NCBI GenBank assembly: GCA_025602915.1
Contig: JAHLJZ010000015.1
Coordinates: forward strand, 124,001-188,000
Length of the DNA: 64,000 bases
Origin: Paraphysoderma sedebokerense
Lineage: Eukaryota; Blastocladiomycota; Physodermatomycetes; Physodermatales; Physodermataceae
Reading direction: 5' to 3'
A model generated the notes under the pieces. It was not told the origin of the DNA, did not search any database, and saw only the letters and a list, made by a program, of their open reading frames with translations. Below, piece by piece: positions 22,711-33,086 of the stretch (positions within the stretch are counted from its first letter, which is position 1; each line of letters begins with the position of its first letter). A program made the translations under genes and the position numbers.

Positions 22711-23561
22711 TCAGCACTATAAGGTGCCGTATGTCCTGATTTGATAGGTGGTAAGATATATGTCGATCTTATTATTTGAAAAATTATTTGAAGGAATATA
22801 GCAGGCTCCAGGTTATATGTTATCTAGTCGACAATTTGCAGTTTTACCAACATACGAGAAAAAAATACCCGATTCTTTGGCAAGGGCGCAAATCATCCGA
22901 TTAAATCATCGTCAAGATACCTTCTCTTCGAGCGGATTCTCGAATCCTCGATGCAGCAAAGATAGATGGGAGATGATTTTTATCTTTCAGATTGCGGTTG
23001 AAACTTAAATGAGAGAATCAGATGTGCTAATTGTTGGAAGAGTGTTGGAAGCTTTGGAAGAAAGGAACAATGTCTCTCATGCCGATCGTCGCGTAGTCCG
23101 CGGAGTATGTTCAGTGCTGTTCAGTGTATGTTCCGCAAGACAACATTCGGCATCTCATACATAAGAATAATTTGTATTTAATGTGCAGCTTGTATTGTGA
23201 ATGCATGATCTCAATGAATGCTGCTCTGCTGCTTCTCTATCGATGCTGTCGTCCATTCACTCAGCTGTGGGCACGGCAATCCATTGTCTCACTTTAAACA
23301 AAATAAAAAAGAATGGCAACAACTGGTAGAATTACATGAAACATTGTCTCTATAATGAATAGTAAGAGAGACAGATCACAGAAAGTGGAAAAAGTATCCG
23401 TTCCAGCGGTAATGCGATCCATTCGGAGTGCAATTCGGACTTTTCCGGTCGCGCGAAGTGTTTACTGTTTACAGCAGTCTGTGGCAATATAGGACCCGGT
23501 TCATATTCCCTGCCGTCGAAAGAGAACTATTGTTCAATCTACCTTGTCGCAAACCACAAAA
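22711..23561. other. Divergent intergenic region between DUF229 and Chs5-like genes
   Basis: About 850 bp separate two divergently transcribed genes, so both promoters should lie here. A 63-codon frame at 22817-23008 has no family resemblance. I see no RNA gene or repeat. Confidence 0.45.
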
Positions 23562-25568
23562 ATGACATTAGCGTCCACGTCTGTGCAGCTAGTCGTAGGA
23601 AAAGTAGATGCTGGTAGGTCTTATCATCCTATCTCCACCTTGTCTACTCAATATTGACGGCATCCTCGTATGGCCAACTTCAATTTTAACACTTAGGCGT
23701 GGCGATTCTATTGTAAGTGCTCCCTCATATTTCTATGAATACTTTTAAAGGAGCAATTTGCAATTTGTATGATCGCTGTCCTATGAAGTTGTTCATTGTG
23801 GTGATGCAAACAACAGACCACTCAATTTAAATATGAGTTGCGCTAACTCTCAAACTTTCTCATCACTGAATTTATCGGTAAATAATCTAGAACTAGGGAT
23901 CACCATGTTCTAGAATTCCCAACATTATTGCTTCCTCCTGATATTGGATCTGGTAGTATCATAGATGTCCAGGTTTCACGAAATGAAAACGCAGAAGAAC
24001 AACAGCAGACAGAGTTTGAAAATATCCAAGATCAGATATTATCCGAATTCGGATACAACGAACCCATGCCTCCCGAAGTTTACGCTTCCAATGTCACTTC
24101 CTCATCGTGTATTCTTCGATGGAAGAATGGCCGCGTAGGCAAAACCGAATTCGAAGGTGTGCAAATATGGATGAATGGCAAAGTCGTGGTGGAAGGAAAG
24201 GACAAAGTGCTGGTGCATGAATCAGCCGTTGATACCGAAAGTGCAAGCTTGAAGAAAGGTAAAGACAAAGATAGTGATGTCGTTTGTGGAGCCTGGAAGT
24301 TTGATGAGCTGGACGGAGGGAAGGATGTGGAATTTTGGGTTGTGCTAAGGACTTCAGGTGGTGTGGTAACAAGCGACCATGTTGTCATCAAACTTTTAGA
24401 AAATGAGAATGACAAAAATGGCGAGAAACAGAGTGAAGAAGGTCGATTGGACGGCAAAGCAGAGATGTTTAATTCTGCTCAGGAGACGCAAGCGACAGCT
24501 GAAGTTGCCGTCGCGACGATGACAGAAACTGTTCCAAAAGACGAATCTCAATCAAACAGGATCGAAACAGACGCCACCGGGAATGATGGGACTGCAACTA
24601 CGAGAGGAACTATAGGTCACGAGTCTGCTATGCCCCAGCCCGGTATCGCAGAAGAAAGACCAATCGACGAAACCATCCCTGCCACCACGACAGACCTTGC
24701 CAATGAACCGCATGGGATTACTGATATTATAAAAGATACGAAAAGTAACGAAGACAATACGACACAGCTTGCGATTGATGGACAGATCGGTGGTGAAACG
24801 AAGACCAATATTGAAGATAAAGATGCTCCCTCGGCTGTGGGAGAAATTTATCCCGGTGAAGGCGGCACGACGAATGGAGATTCAGAAATAGTAGGAGTGA
24901 CCAGCGGTATACTTGCACCGAATAAACCAGAAGAAGTTGATTTCAATGACAGCGGTGCAGATATGCCGTCGGAGCGTGAAGATCCAGGTAATTTGATGGT
25001 TGAAATTGTCGCTCCGACAGCGAATGTTGAAGAGATCAACGGAGATGCAGTAACCGTTCCCTCTGGCGACGCAACCGCTCCTTTGGAGCTCATAAATGTC
25101 GAAGATAGCGGGAAGAACCACGTCCCATCGGCCGATATACAACAGGAACCATTGATTAGCCCACTATCGGACGAGTCTAGTACCATTGATGAGTATGTAT
25201 CGGCAATAGAATCCTCGCCATCTTCCAACCCATCGAGCTCTGCAACTATTACGGCAGCGCCAGAAAATATATCGCTTGTGCCCGTTGAAGAAGAAATCAC
25301 AGATAACGCATTTACGGAATCTAGTCCTCTTGACGAGTTGATTTCATCACACGAAGATCCTTCGCATCTCCTAATCGATACATCTGCCTCTGTCTCGTCT
25401 AGTTCGCTCTTATCACCAGACGTCAGGCAAGATCACATTAGAACGCTGACTCCTGAGGCGTTAGAGTTTGATGAAGCTGAAAGAGAAAAGGAAAAAGCTA
25501 CTGAGGAAGCTAATGGCGGAAGCGCGGGGAATTGGGATGATGTGGACCTTGCAGGAGGTGCTTCATGA
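23562..25568 (+). CDS. Chs5-like exomer subunit (Chs5 N-terminal + FN3 domains) with acidic tail, no BRCT seen
   Basis: Three exons, 23562-23613, 23697-23712 (16 nt) and 23891-25568, join in phase to 581 residues. The joined N-terminus reads VQLVVGKVDAGVAILL then TRDHHVLEFPTLLLPPDIG and SGSIIDVQVSRN, which parallels yeast Chs5 (TVGKLDASLALL...DHHVIEFPTVLLPENV...GSIIKMQVSQN) almost residue for residue. An Ile/Gln-rich helix (FENIQDQILSEFG) and a fibronectin type III domain from about residue 81 (MPPEVYASNVTSSSCILRW) follow, as in Chs5. Chs5 with its ChAPs forms exomer, the Arf1-dependent trans-Golgi coat that exports chitin synthase and other cargo. In yeast a BRCT domain comes next; here instead there are about 400 acidic, Ser/Thr/Glu-rich residues that look disordered. 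The start lies in the first small exon; simple open frames begin later at a non-ATG codon. This gene is the strongest pointer to a fungal-side organism. Confidence 0.9.
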
Positions 25569-26446
25569 CCAATTAATCACCAAACGGCGGAGTATAAGAA
25601 TCGATATGGGACAAGATACACGAAAACTTAACCTTTGCAAAAACAGTATATCATTTATTTATCACCTCGTTTTGTACACAATCCGAACAACCAATCTGAT
25701 AATAAATTCATGAAACCAATTTTCCATCTCAAACACAAAAAGAAAATGCAAAAAACCAGAAAATTTCCGCACGAAACAAAGTTCCCTCATAAACCGTGGT
25801 AATTGACCTAAGTCCACATAATGTATTAAGAAAGTTTAGAGCTAAGGTAATTTTGTAATCATCGGGAACTTGCGGTACAATACACTATAACTGAAGATAT
25901 AGCAAGACAATGATACATATAAAATATAGATCCAATGGCACAATGACAAACTCCATTTATCTCGAGAAGATGTAAAGCGTCACTGTTTATTAGAGCCGAC
26001 ACGATGATTCTAATGTCCTATGAATCATCGGCCATTTTCTTCTCGCACTTCGGAATAGCTACTCCAAGCATGCAAATTTGCTTGTGGTAGGGGTAAGAAG
26101 TGCAAACTGAGAAATAGCAGAGGCGAGAAAAACAAAACAGAAAAAATCAGCAAGGAAACATGGGTGGTTTTGTGTTGTAGAATTGGACTTCTTAAGGAAC
26201 AATTATTTACGGTATTTTTGACATCACGCGCTAAGTTGCTATGGAGAATGCCATAACCAAATGCACCTTGGCAATGCCACTCACAACTGACTCACATTCA
26301 CAAAAGATATACATTAGGAACCTAGAGTGTCATTAAAGCATTAGCATATATAACTGTATAGCTCTTTTGGTCATTACAGGTTAATTTGCCGTCATTTTCT
26401 TGTTGTCTCACTCCCGGTTACGACCTCTCCTCCTGCCGCTTTCGCG
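25569..26446. other. Intergenic region, no gene seen
   Basis: About 880 bp of AT-rich DNA between two plus-strand genes. It includes the 3' untranslated region of the Chs5-like gene and the promoter of the following membrane protein gene. I found no exon chain, RNA gene or repeat of note. Confidence 0.45.
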
Positions 26447-29328
26447 ATGCGTATTTTGAATTGGTATATCCATGCTGTTCCGCTATTGCTAGGTCCCCTT
26501 CACATAGTCAATGCGAACTCATTCTGTCCTGAAGCGGACTCAAGGAAACCGAAGTTATCGGATCGATTTGGCTTAAACAGCACGCTCCTGCCCAATCCAG
26601 TCTATTCAGGTTCGTTTTTTGTAACGTTTATACTGGCATAGTGTATCTTCCATACCAATCTAATCTTCCTCTACAATGTCCTGATGTAAATAGAATTACC
26701 CTCGAAACTTTCTTCACACTTGCCATATATACTGTCCACTCTACTTCACTCGCCGTCCCCCGAGTTTATAGAGCAGCATAACACGCCCTTGGCAGACTTA
26801 CCGAGCAAAACATACTATGACTTGTTGAATTCAACGGTTTTCAACAAGGATGGTACAATTTGTCGAGCGAGAGATCAATCTACCGCCTGGATTGCAACCG
26901 ACGACATAAAAACTCAGCTGGACCAGATGATCCAGAGTATCGAGGAGGTGAAAAAAAATGATAATGTCGTCGTCGGGTTTTTGGTATGTGACAATCGAAG
27001 AATTTCACAATTATGGAGAGTAAACAGAGTTTCTCATTCGCTAACCAATTTACAAACCCTCTATTCGCACACTTCATTTTTGCATACTTCCTTACATAGT
27101 CGCCAAAATTTTTGATCAATCCCCATACCTCTACAAATACCATTCTTGTCTTTGATACACATTTTGAAAATGTGGGAGACCTACATGTGCTGGATTATTT
27201 GCATAAAGACGGGAAACATTGCGGTGAAATGGCCGATTTTCAGAAAGCGTTGGTTCTTACAGCCGGTTACAAGGTACGCGTCATCCATTGTTGAACAACT
27301 TCAAGAAAATTATAATAATTGATTTTGCTTTTAATTAGTCTTTCAATCAGCTAAAAGGACTAGAAATTCGCGGAAACGCTGGTCAGCTTCAACACGGCTT
27401 TTACAAAGCTAAATTTAATCAGCGCGATTTTATTCTTGCGTTAGCTCCAGCCCTGACTGACTCAAATATAACATGCACGATGCAGACAAGCAACATGTAC
27501 ACATCTTGTGTATACCAAGAAGACAACTGCCGACCAACAGCTGTTTCAACCCAAAAAAAACCATTACAAATTATCGCGGTAGGCTATGTTGAAGAAAATA
27601 TTGGTCGTCTCGAAAAATGGAAAATGAACGGTTTGGCTCGCGAAATCGGCCGAATATATCAGGAACAGCTGAAAGCCAGCCTCATGCCATCCGTTCATCC
27701 ATCTTCAGGGAAGGCCGCCGATTCGCTTCCCCCTTGGTTTACCAGCCTAAATAGCACGTCGATTGAAGGCAAGGGAAAATGCATTGAAATACATATTGTG
27801 GAAGACGAAGGGGCAAAACAACAAGCGGAGAAGCCGCCCTTTTTAGTGCTCTTGTTGTTGCAGTTGTGTGGCACAGTTGGAGACATCTTGGCCCAAATAT
27901 CTGGCAGGTAAGTTTGCAACAAGCAATGTTTTAACTAAGGTTACGTTAGAGGTGATTCACTGAATATCTCGATAGAAAATACTACAAGTCATCGAAAAGA
28001 GTTCTTGTCGCTACCACCATCTTCTCATCCGCTGCCGTTCTGGTCTTGGGTGGCCTGCTTCAGATTATATTTCCTGTCTTAACAGGTCTAATATTTAAAA
28101 ATGAATATCCTGTTCAGTGTTATCATGAAGTAGACATACTAGGTTATCATCCTAGCTATTGCTCTTCTTCCCTCGCGTCAACTTGCCAACCTATCGAATG
28201 TCCGAGTCAAGGTCCGCTGTCTATGCTATGGCTGTTGTGGTTGCATCCCGTTTTACTATGGAACGGTTTTCTAGGGATTTTATATCACATCGCGGAAGCG
28301 GTGAGTTTAGCGATTATCATATCGATTTATGATGACTGGTTTGGTAATCTAACAATCGATATTGATCTCACCTCGCAACCTAGGTCGTTTACTTGCATCC
28401 TCTTGGAATTCTTCTGAAACCAGTTGGGACCATTATTTCCACATTGTTCGTCCCAGTAATTGGAGCCATATTAGGCTTTCACGAAAAGCCGGTCAACATG
28501 TATTGGTATTTATTTGGAGCAGTTGGAAGTTTCTTCTGCCTCCTCGATGAAACCATGATTAAGAAAGTCGAGAGTTGGGGTTCAGATATCAGGAATTTCA
28601 GGTTTAGACGATATACCAAGTTAGCGATGACAACTCGAAAAGATTCAGGGGCAACTTTGGCAGGAATCGATGAATTAGTAAAAGATTGCGATGATTTCGA
28701 ATTGCAGGATTTGATTGTTATCCCTGGTTTAGAAGTTAACCTTGACGAAGACTGCGATAAATCGTCGAAGAGTCCTCCCACTGACAATAGTAATTCATTC
28801 AGGACACAGTCTTCGCCAGTATCCCTTAAAAATACGATCCGAATTACCGTTGCATTTTTTGTTTTGTCAATTTGTTATGCTATTTGGTCAGCGATTCAAA
28901 AGTACTCCAACAATCAACTACACGTTAATGAATTCGGTTACACTGCAATCGACCAAGTGTTAGCTCCGTTCTATGTCTTTCCTTTTCTCATGATTACAGA
29001 ATACATGAAAGAAGGTTCAATATCATCTGTTATCACAGACGCTAAATTATCGTTCTCGCCTTTACCATGCGTCATTTTGATTCTTACGTCGAGAGTTTTT
29101 GCGGTTGGAAGAAGTGTAGTGTTTTTCTGGTTGGCAATTAATTACAACCTTGCCAGTGTATTATTTGCAACAACATTGTTTCGATTGGCTATGTCAGTTT
29201 GTTGGGTGGGATTTGTGCATCTCAAAAAGCCGTCTTGGATGGAGGCTGAAAATCTTGTTTTTGATAAAAAGGTCTTCGCGATTAAAGGGATAGGGGTGGT
29301 GCTGATTTTGTTGGTGGTGGCTTTGTAA
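26447..29328 (+). CDS. Large multi-pass membrane protein with lumenal N-terminal domain, family unknown
   Basis: Six exons, 26447-26609, 26694-26983, 27100-27273, 27339-27907, 27976-28300 and 28384-29328, join in phase to 821 residues. Residues 1-24 look like a signal peptide (LNWYIHAVPLLLGPLHIVNA). A soluble region of roughly 390 residues follows, with NTILVFDTHFENVGDLHVLD and a small Cys set (CTMQTSNMYTSCVYQEDNC). About ten membrane segments come next, with a Cys-rich loop (CYHEVDILGYHPSYC...CQPIEC), a cytosolic-looking acidic loop around DDFELQDLIVIPG, and a C-terminal half (FAVGRSVVFFWLAINYNL...LFATTLFRLAMSVCWVGF) that faintly resembles DMT/EamA-type transporter repeats. I cannot name the family or substrate. 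Gene structure is well supported by six clean phase-consistent junctions. Confidence 0.8.
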
Positions 29329-29561
29329 ATATTGTTAATGTCAGGAGAAATAGATTAGGTTTTTACTGTACTTAGAAAAACTCTGCAAAGCTAGTGGATG
29401 AAGAATAACAGCTTAATTGGGTATACTTTTATTAGATAAGAAAGTGACCAACATTAATTATTCAAACTGACAACGGTTTCATACTGTAAATGTTCATACT
29501 CTAAATACAGTTCACATATCAAGTACTGAAAGGCTTTTAGTATAGCCCCTATTGATTTCAG

Positions 29562-30822
29562 TTAATTTGGTACGAACGGATTCGGTGGCAAAGGAGGTAA
29601 TGGAACAGAGAGTAATCGTAAGAGTACTAGCATCGTATAATGGGCATCGTTACCTATGACCAGTCGGTATTAGCAAGTCAATAAAATAACGTCCAGGCGA
29701 GCACGAAGTGAATCACGGATGACGAGCAACGAACCTGCATTATGCAAATTTCTGTAAGGAATCTCAAATTCCAGTAATAACTTTTTTAACCCCAGTTTAC
29801 CTCTTGTTGCGTTGACTCGTGCGAGATCTAATATCTGGGTGTCGATTGTTTTAATCAATGAAGGTAACACGAGACCCATTTGGTTGAGATATTTCTGCTC
29901 AAAAGCGAAAAATTTAACGTCAGTAAACCGGTTTCTATCTTTCTAACACACATCGAGGAAATGAGAGAAACAAGAATTTTACCAAGTCAGCGGCTATGTC
30001 ATGGCCGATTAGATAAACTTTTGATCCATTTTGAACGAACTTATCCAATTGATCAGAAAAAAGTTGCAAACAATCCCGTTCCACACATTCCACAGATTTT
30101 CCGAATAGAAAATTAAACTTGTTATCCTCTACAAATCTACCGTTAAAGTAATTTTTGTTCTCTTTTATGATACAGTGAGTCGTTTGTATCGTTTGTTCAA
30201 CTTGAGTTCGCGGTCCCTTGTTCCCAGAAGAAGGGTACACGCTCCATCCGATTTCGGTGATAATGTCATGATTTCGTTCCCACGATTCGATATCGACTGA
30301 AATAAAGATACTTTGAGGATCTTGTAAGGCGAGTTCAGCATCTTTGAAGACGGAGTGGTAATTAATTGAAAGGTTGTACGAATTGATCGGGGCGTTAAAT
30401 ATGTTTATTTGTTTTCTGATAGCTTTGTACGAGTCTAGCGATAATATTTGGACGGTTTTGAGCGAATGGAAATTCTCCGTGGGAGGTGGGGGGATTGGAG
30501 TTGAAGAAGGGTTGAATGTTAAGTTAAGCGCAGTGAAGATTGCGGGTATTTCGGATGAAGAAATGATTAATTGTTGAAGGCCGCTAGTCGAAGATATACC
30601 TGAAGGAGAAAATTAAGTTTTAATGATTAGTTAAGGCGAAGGTAATCAAGTCTACAGAATAATACCAATATGGAAGGGCAGGTTCTGAGAGTTGTGGAAA
30701 AATGATTTAGGTTTGAATAATTTAGGGACAGACGATTCGTTGTGGTTATCATTCTTTGACAGATAATGAGTTGCGTAGAAATTCAAGATCGTCTGTACGG
30801 GTATGTAATACGATTCATTCAT
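29562..30822 (-). CDS. DEDDh exonuclease-like protein of the Gfd2/YDR514C type
   Basis: Four exons, 30822-30666, 30599-29983, 29894-29735 and 29653-29562, join in phase to 341 residues. The RNase H-like DEDDh core is visible in order: IFISVDIESWE (Asp155, Glu157), ITEIGWSVY, VYLIGHDIAADL (third Asp), and the exon 3/4 junction rebuilds LHNAGNDAHYTM, giving His309 and Asp314 of the fifth motif. Together the four acidic residues and the histidine would hold two metal ions, so the protein could be active on RNA or DNA. The HNAGNDAxYT signature is the one shared by fungal Gfd2/YDR514C proteins, of which yeast Gfd2 was found through mRNA export genetics. The 150-residue N-terminal part is not recognised. 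It is convergent with the membrane protein gene (about 230 bp) and divergent from WRAP53 (about 125 bp). Confidence 0.85.
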
Positions 30823-30948
30823 CTTTTAGAAGTTTATCATGTATGATGCAAAAACAAATCGGCGCTGAAAAGTAGGAATGGATGGAGAATTTACGCCCGG
30901 CCAGATCTTCAAATTTTCTTTGAACATTATCTAAAATTGAGAATTGTC

Positions 30949-32817
30949 ATGGATATCGATTATGAGCAGGAGACATCACTAACCATTGAATCAGTAGCAT
31001 CGTCATCATCCACTGTTGCCGAAGTGACTGCAACATCTCATTCTTACGCAAATTTATCAAATTATTATCAAGTCTTCAATTATGATTTCGATTCGTCCCT
31101 TGCCTGTGTCGCCTCAACCGGTTCAACTTATACCTGCACTGTCAATCAGTCGCATCCTTTAGCAAATCAGGACACCGAATGTGATTCCAATTCTGAAGAT
31201 GATAGTTCATCAGAAGACTATAATATAAGAAGTGAGAACGAGGAAAGCTCGGATATAAACCAGGATGAAGACTTGGTGTTTGAACAAAACCGCCTACGAG
31301 AGTTGAATAGTCAGACAACAGTCGGCAAATCGGCGACAGATACAAAGCAGTTTCTCGGTAGAAATGGTTTAGATAACAACTACTTTAAAAGTTTAAGATG
31401 GTAATTCTCATTTAATCAAGTTTCAAGCAATGGCCCTTCGTTGAACAGAACTAACCATTTCATTTAATCGGGCGGCCATTGATCTACACAGGTCTCCGGA
31501 TGGCAATTTCCTGCTTACAAGCTCGAATGATAATATGATGAGGTTATTTCCGACGTACGATTTAATTTTGCATCATCAAAAAGTTTACGCTATGAAATTC
31601 ACTCAGCACTAAAAAAATTTCGTTTTCATGTAGACCTTACGGCGTGACGGAAACTTCAGAAGAATTAGATTTACCAGCCACAAAATCGTTCAAAGAGGGG
31701 GAATCAATATACGACTTTGCATGGTATCCTTTGATGAACAGTCAAGGTTTGTTTTTAGTGTCGTTTATTATTATGGGTTTTACAACCTCAAACGTCACAC
31801 AAATTTACACCTTGATCGTGCTCTATATCATATAGACCCAGCTACATGTTGCTTCGCAGCGTCAAGTCGAGATCATACTGTACATTTATGGGATGCAGTG
31901 AGTGGCGGAATACGTTGTACATATGCTTCGTTCGATCATTTAGACGAAGTGATTGCTCCAACCTCATTATGTTTTTCTCCCGACGGTTCAAAGTATGTTA
32001 AAAGAGTAACGCAAATTTTAGTAGCCACGAAATTAATCTCGTTTTGCTTGCTAGATTATATTGCGGATTCAACAACTTTATTCAAATTTTCGACACCACT
32101 CGCCCCGGCCGAGATCATTTAAAACGAGTCAATACTACCCCCACTCGCCGATCCAAGGAAGGACAAAAAGGATTAATATCGTGCATTACTTTCAATCCTG
32201 ACGGTTCTGGAATCTATTCTATTAGTTCATACACTTCACAAATAGGGCTCTACGATTCTCGCAATGATGAGCTTTTACTTCATTTCACCCGTAAAAATCA
32301 TCACCCCAATAGTAGCGCCACGTTTCTGAAATTTACTCCGGATGGAAATTATCTGATTAGCAGTAACAGACAGGACGAATTTATTTATGGTTTTGATATT
32401 AGAAATACCGCGGAAGTTTGTTGGAAAATAAAAAGAGGTGGTAAAAGTAACATGAGGATGAGTCTAGATATCGATTCAAGTGGACGGTGGCTAGTCTATG
32501 GCTCTGTAGATGGTAAGATAGGAGTGACCGATTTATTAGAAACAGGAATTTCAAGAGATGGTACCGTAGAGGTTAAAAGCTCAAAGTGGTTTGATGGACA
32601 CTGCGATCTTGTGAGCTCGGTTGGATTCCATCCGGGTGGGTGGAATTTGTTGGCAAGTTGTTCGGGGAGTAGGAAATTTATGTTGGAATGTGACTCCGAG
32701 TCGGCGTCGGAAATCAATGTTGATAATTCCGTCAAAATATGGAAAGCAGCCGGAGAGTGGTCATGGTTCGCGTATCAAAGTGAAGTCGAAAGTCGGACAG
32801 TGGCCGTATCGCAATAA
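30949..32817 (+). CDS. WRAP53: WRAP53/TCAB1 homologue (WD40, telomerase and scaRNA binding)
   Basis: Five exons, 30949-31400, 31492-31554, 31634-31746, 31836-31992 and 32055-32817, join in phase to 515 residues. After an acidic, Ser-rich N-terminus of about 150 residues the WD40 propeller begins with FKSLRWSPDGNFLLTSSNDN. Junctions rebuild conserved WRAP53 text: GESIYDFAWYPLMNSQDPATCCFAASSRDHTVHLWDA (quoted in part: YDFAWYPLMNS, CCFAASSRDHTVHLWDA), HLDEVIAPTSLCFSPDGS, LYCGFNNFIQIFDTTRPGRD and GLISCITFNPDGSGIY. Animal WRAP53 has IYDYCWYPLMSS, CCFASSSRDNPIHLWDA and CGFNRTVRVFSTARPGRD at the same places. The protein binds the CAB box of telomerase RNA and scaRNAs and takes them to Cajal bodies. 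The first ATG in frame is used; the frame is open slightly upstream only through a non-ATG codon. The divergent neighbour leaves about 125 bp for both promoters. Confidence 0.95.
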
Positions 32818-33086
32818 ATCGACAGGAATTCATCTGAAGTGAGGTACATGTATACTAATTATAGACAACTCATCAATCGTCATATTTAGTGTGCTCTTAG
32901 TCTGCGGCATTCTTCCTTGCACGGCTAATCAAAATATCCATTGTTGCCCCGAGTTGTCCGTTGCGCTGTCTTTAAAATTATCCACGGCCCGCTTCCTCTC
33001 GTTCCCCTCCATTCCCGCCCTCATTTCCTTTAGAGAACACTCTCATTTTTTGCTCTAGTCTTCCCCCGCTCATTCACACTCAAATA

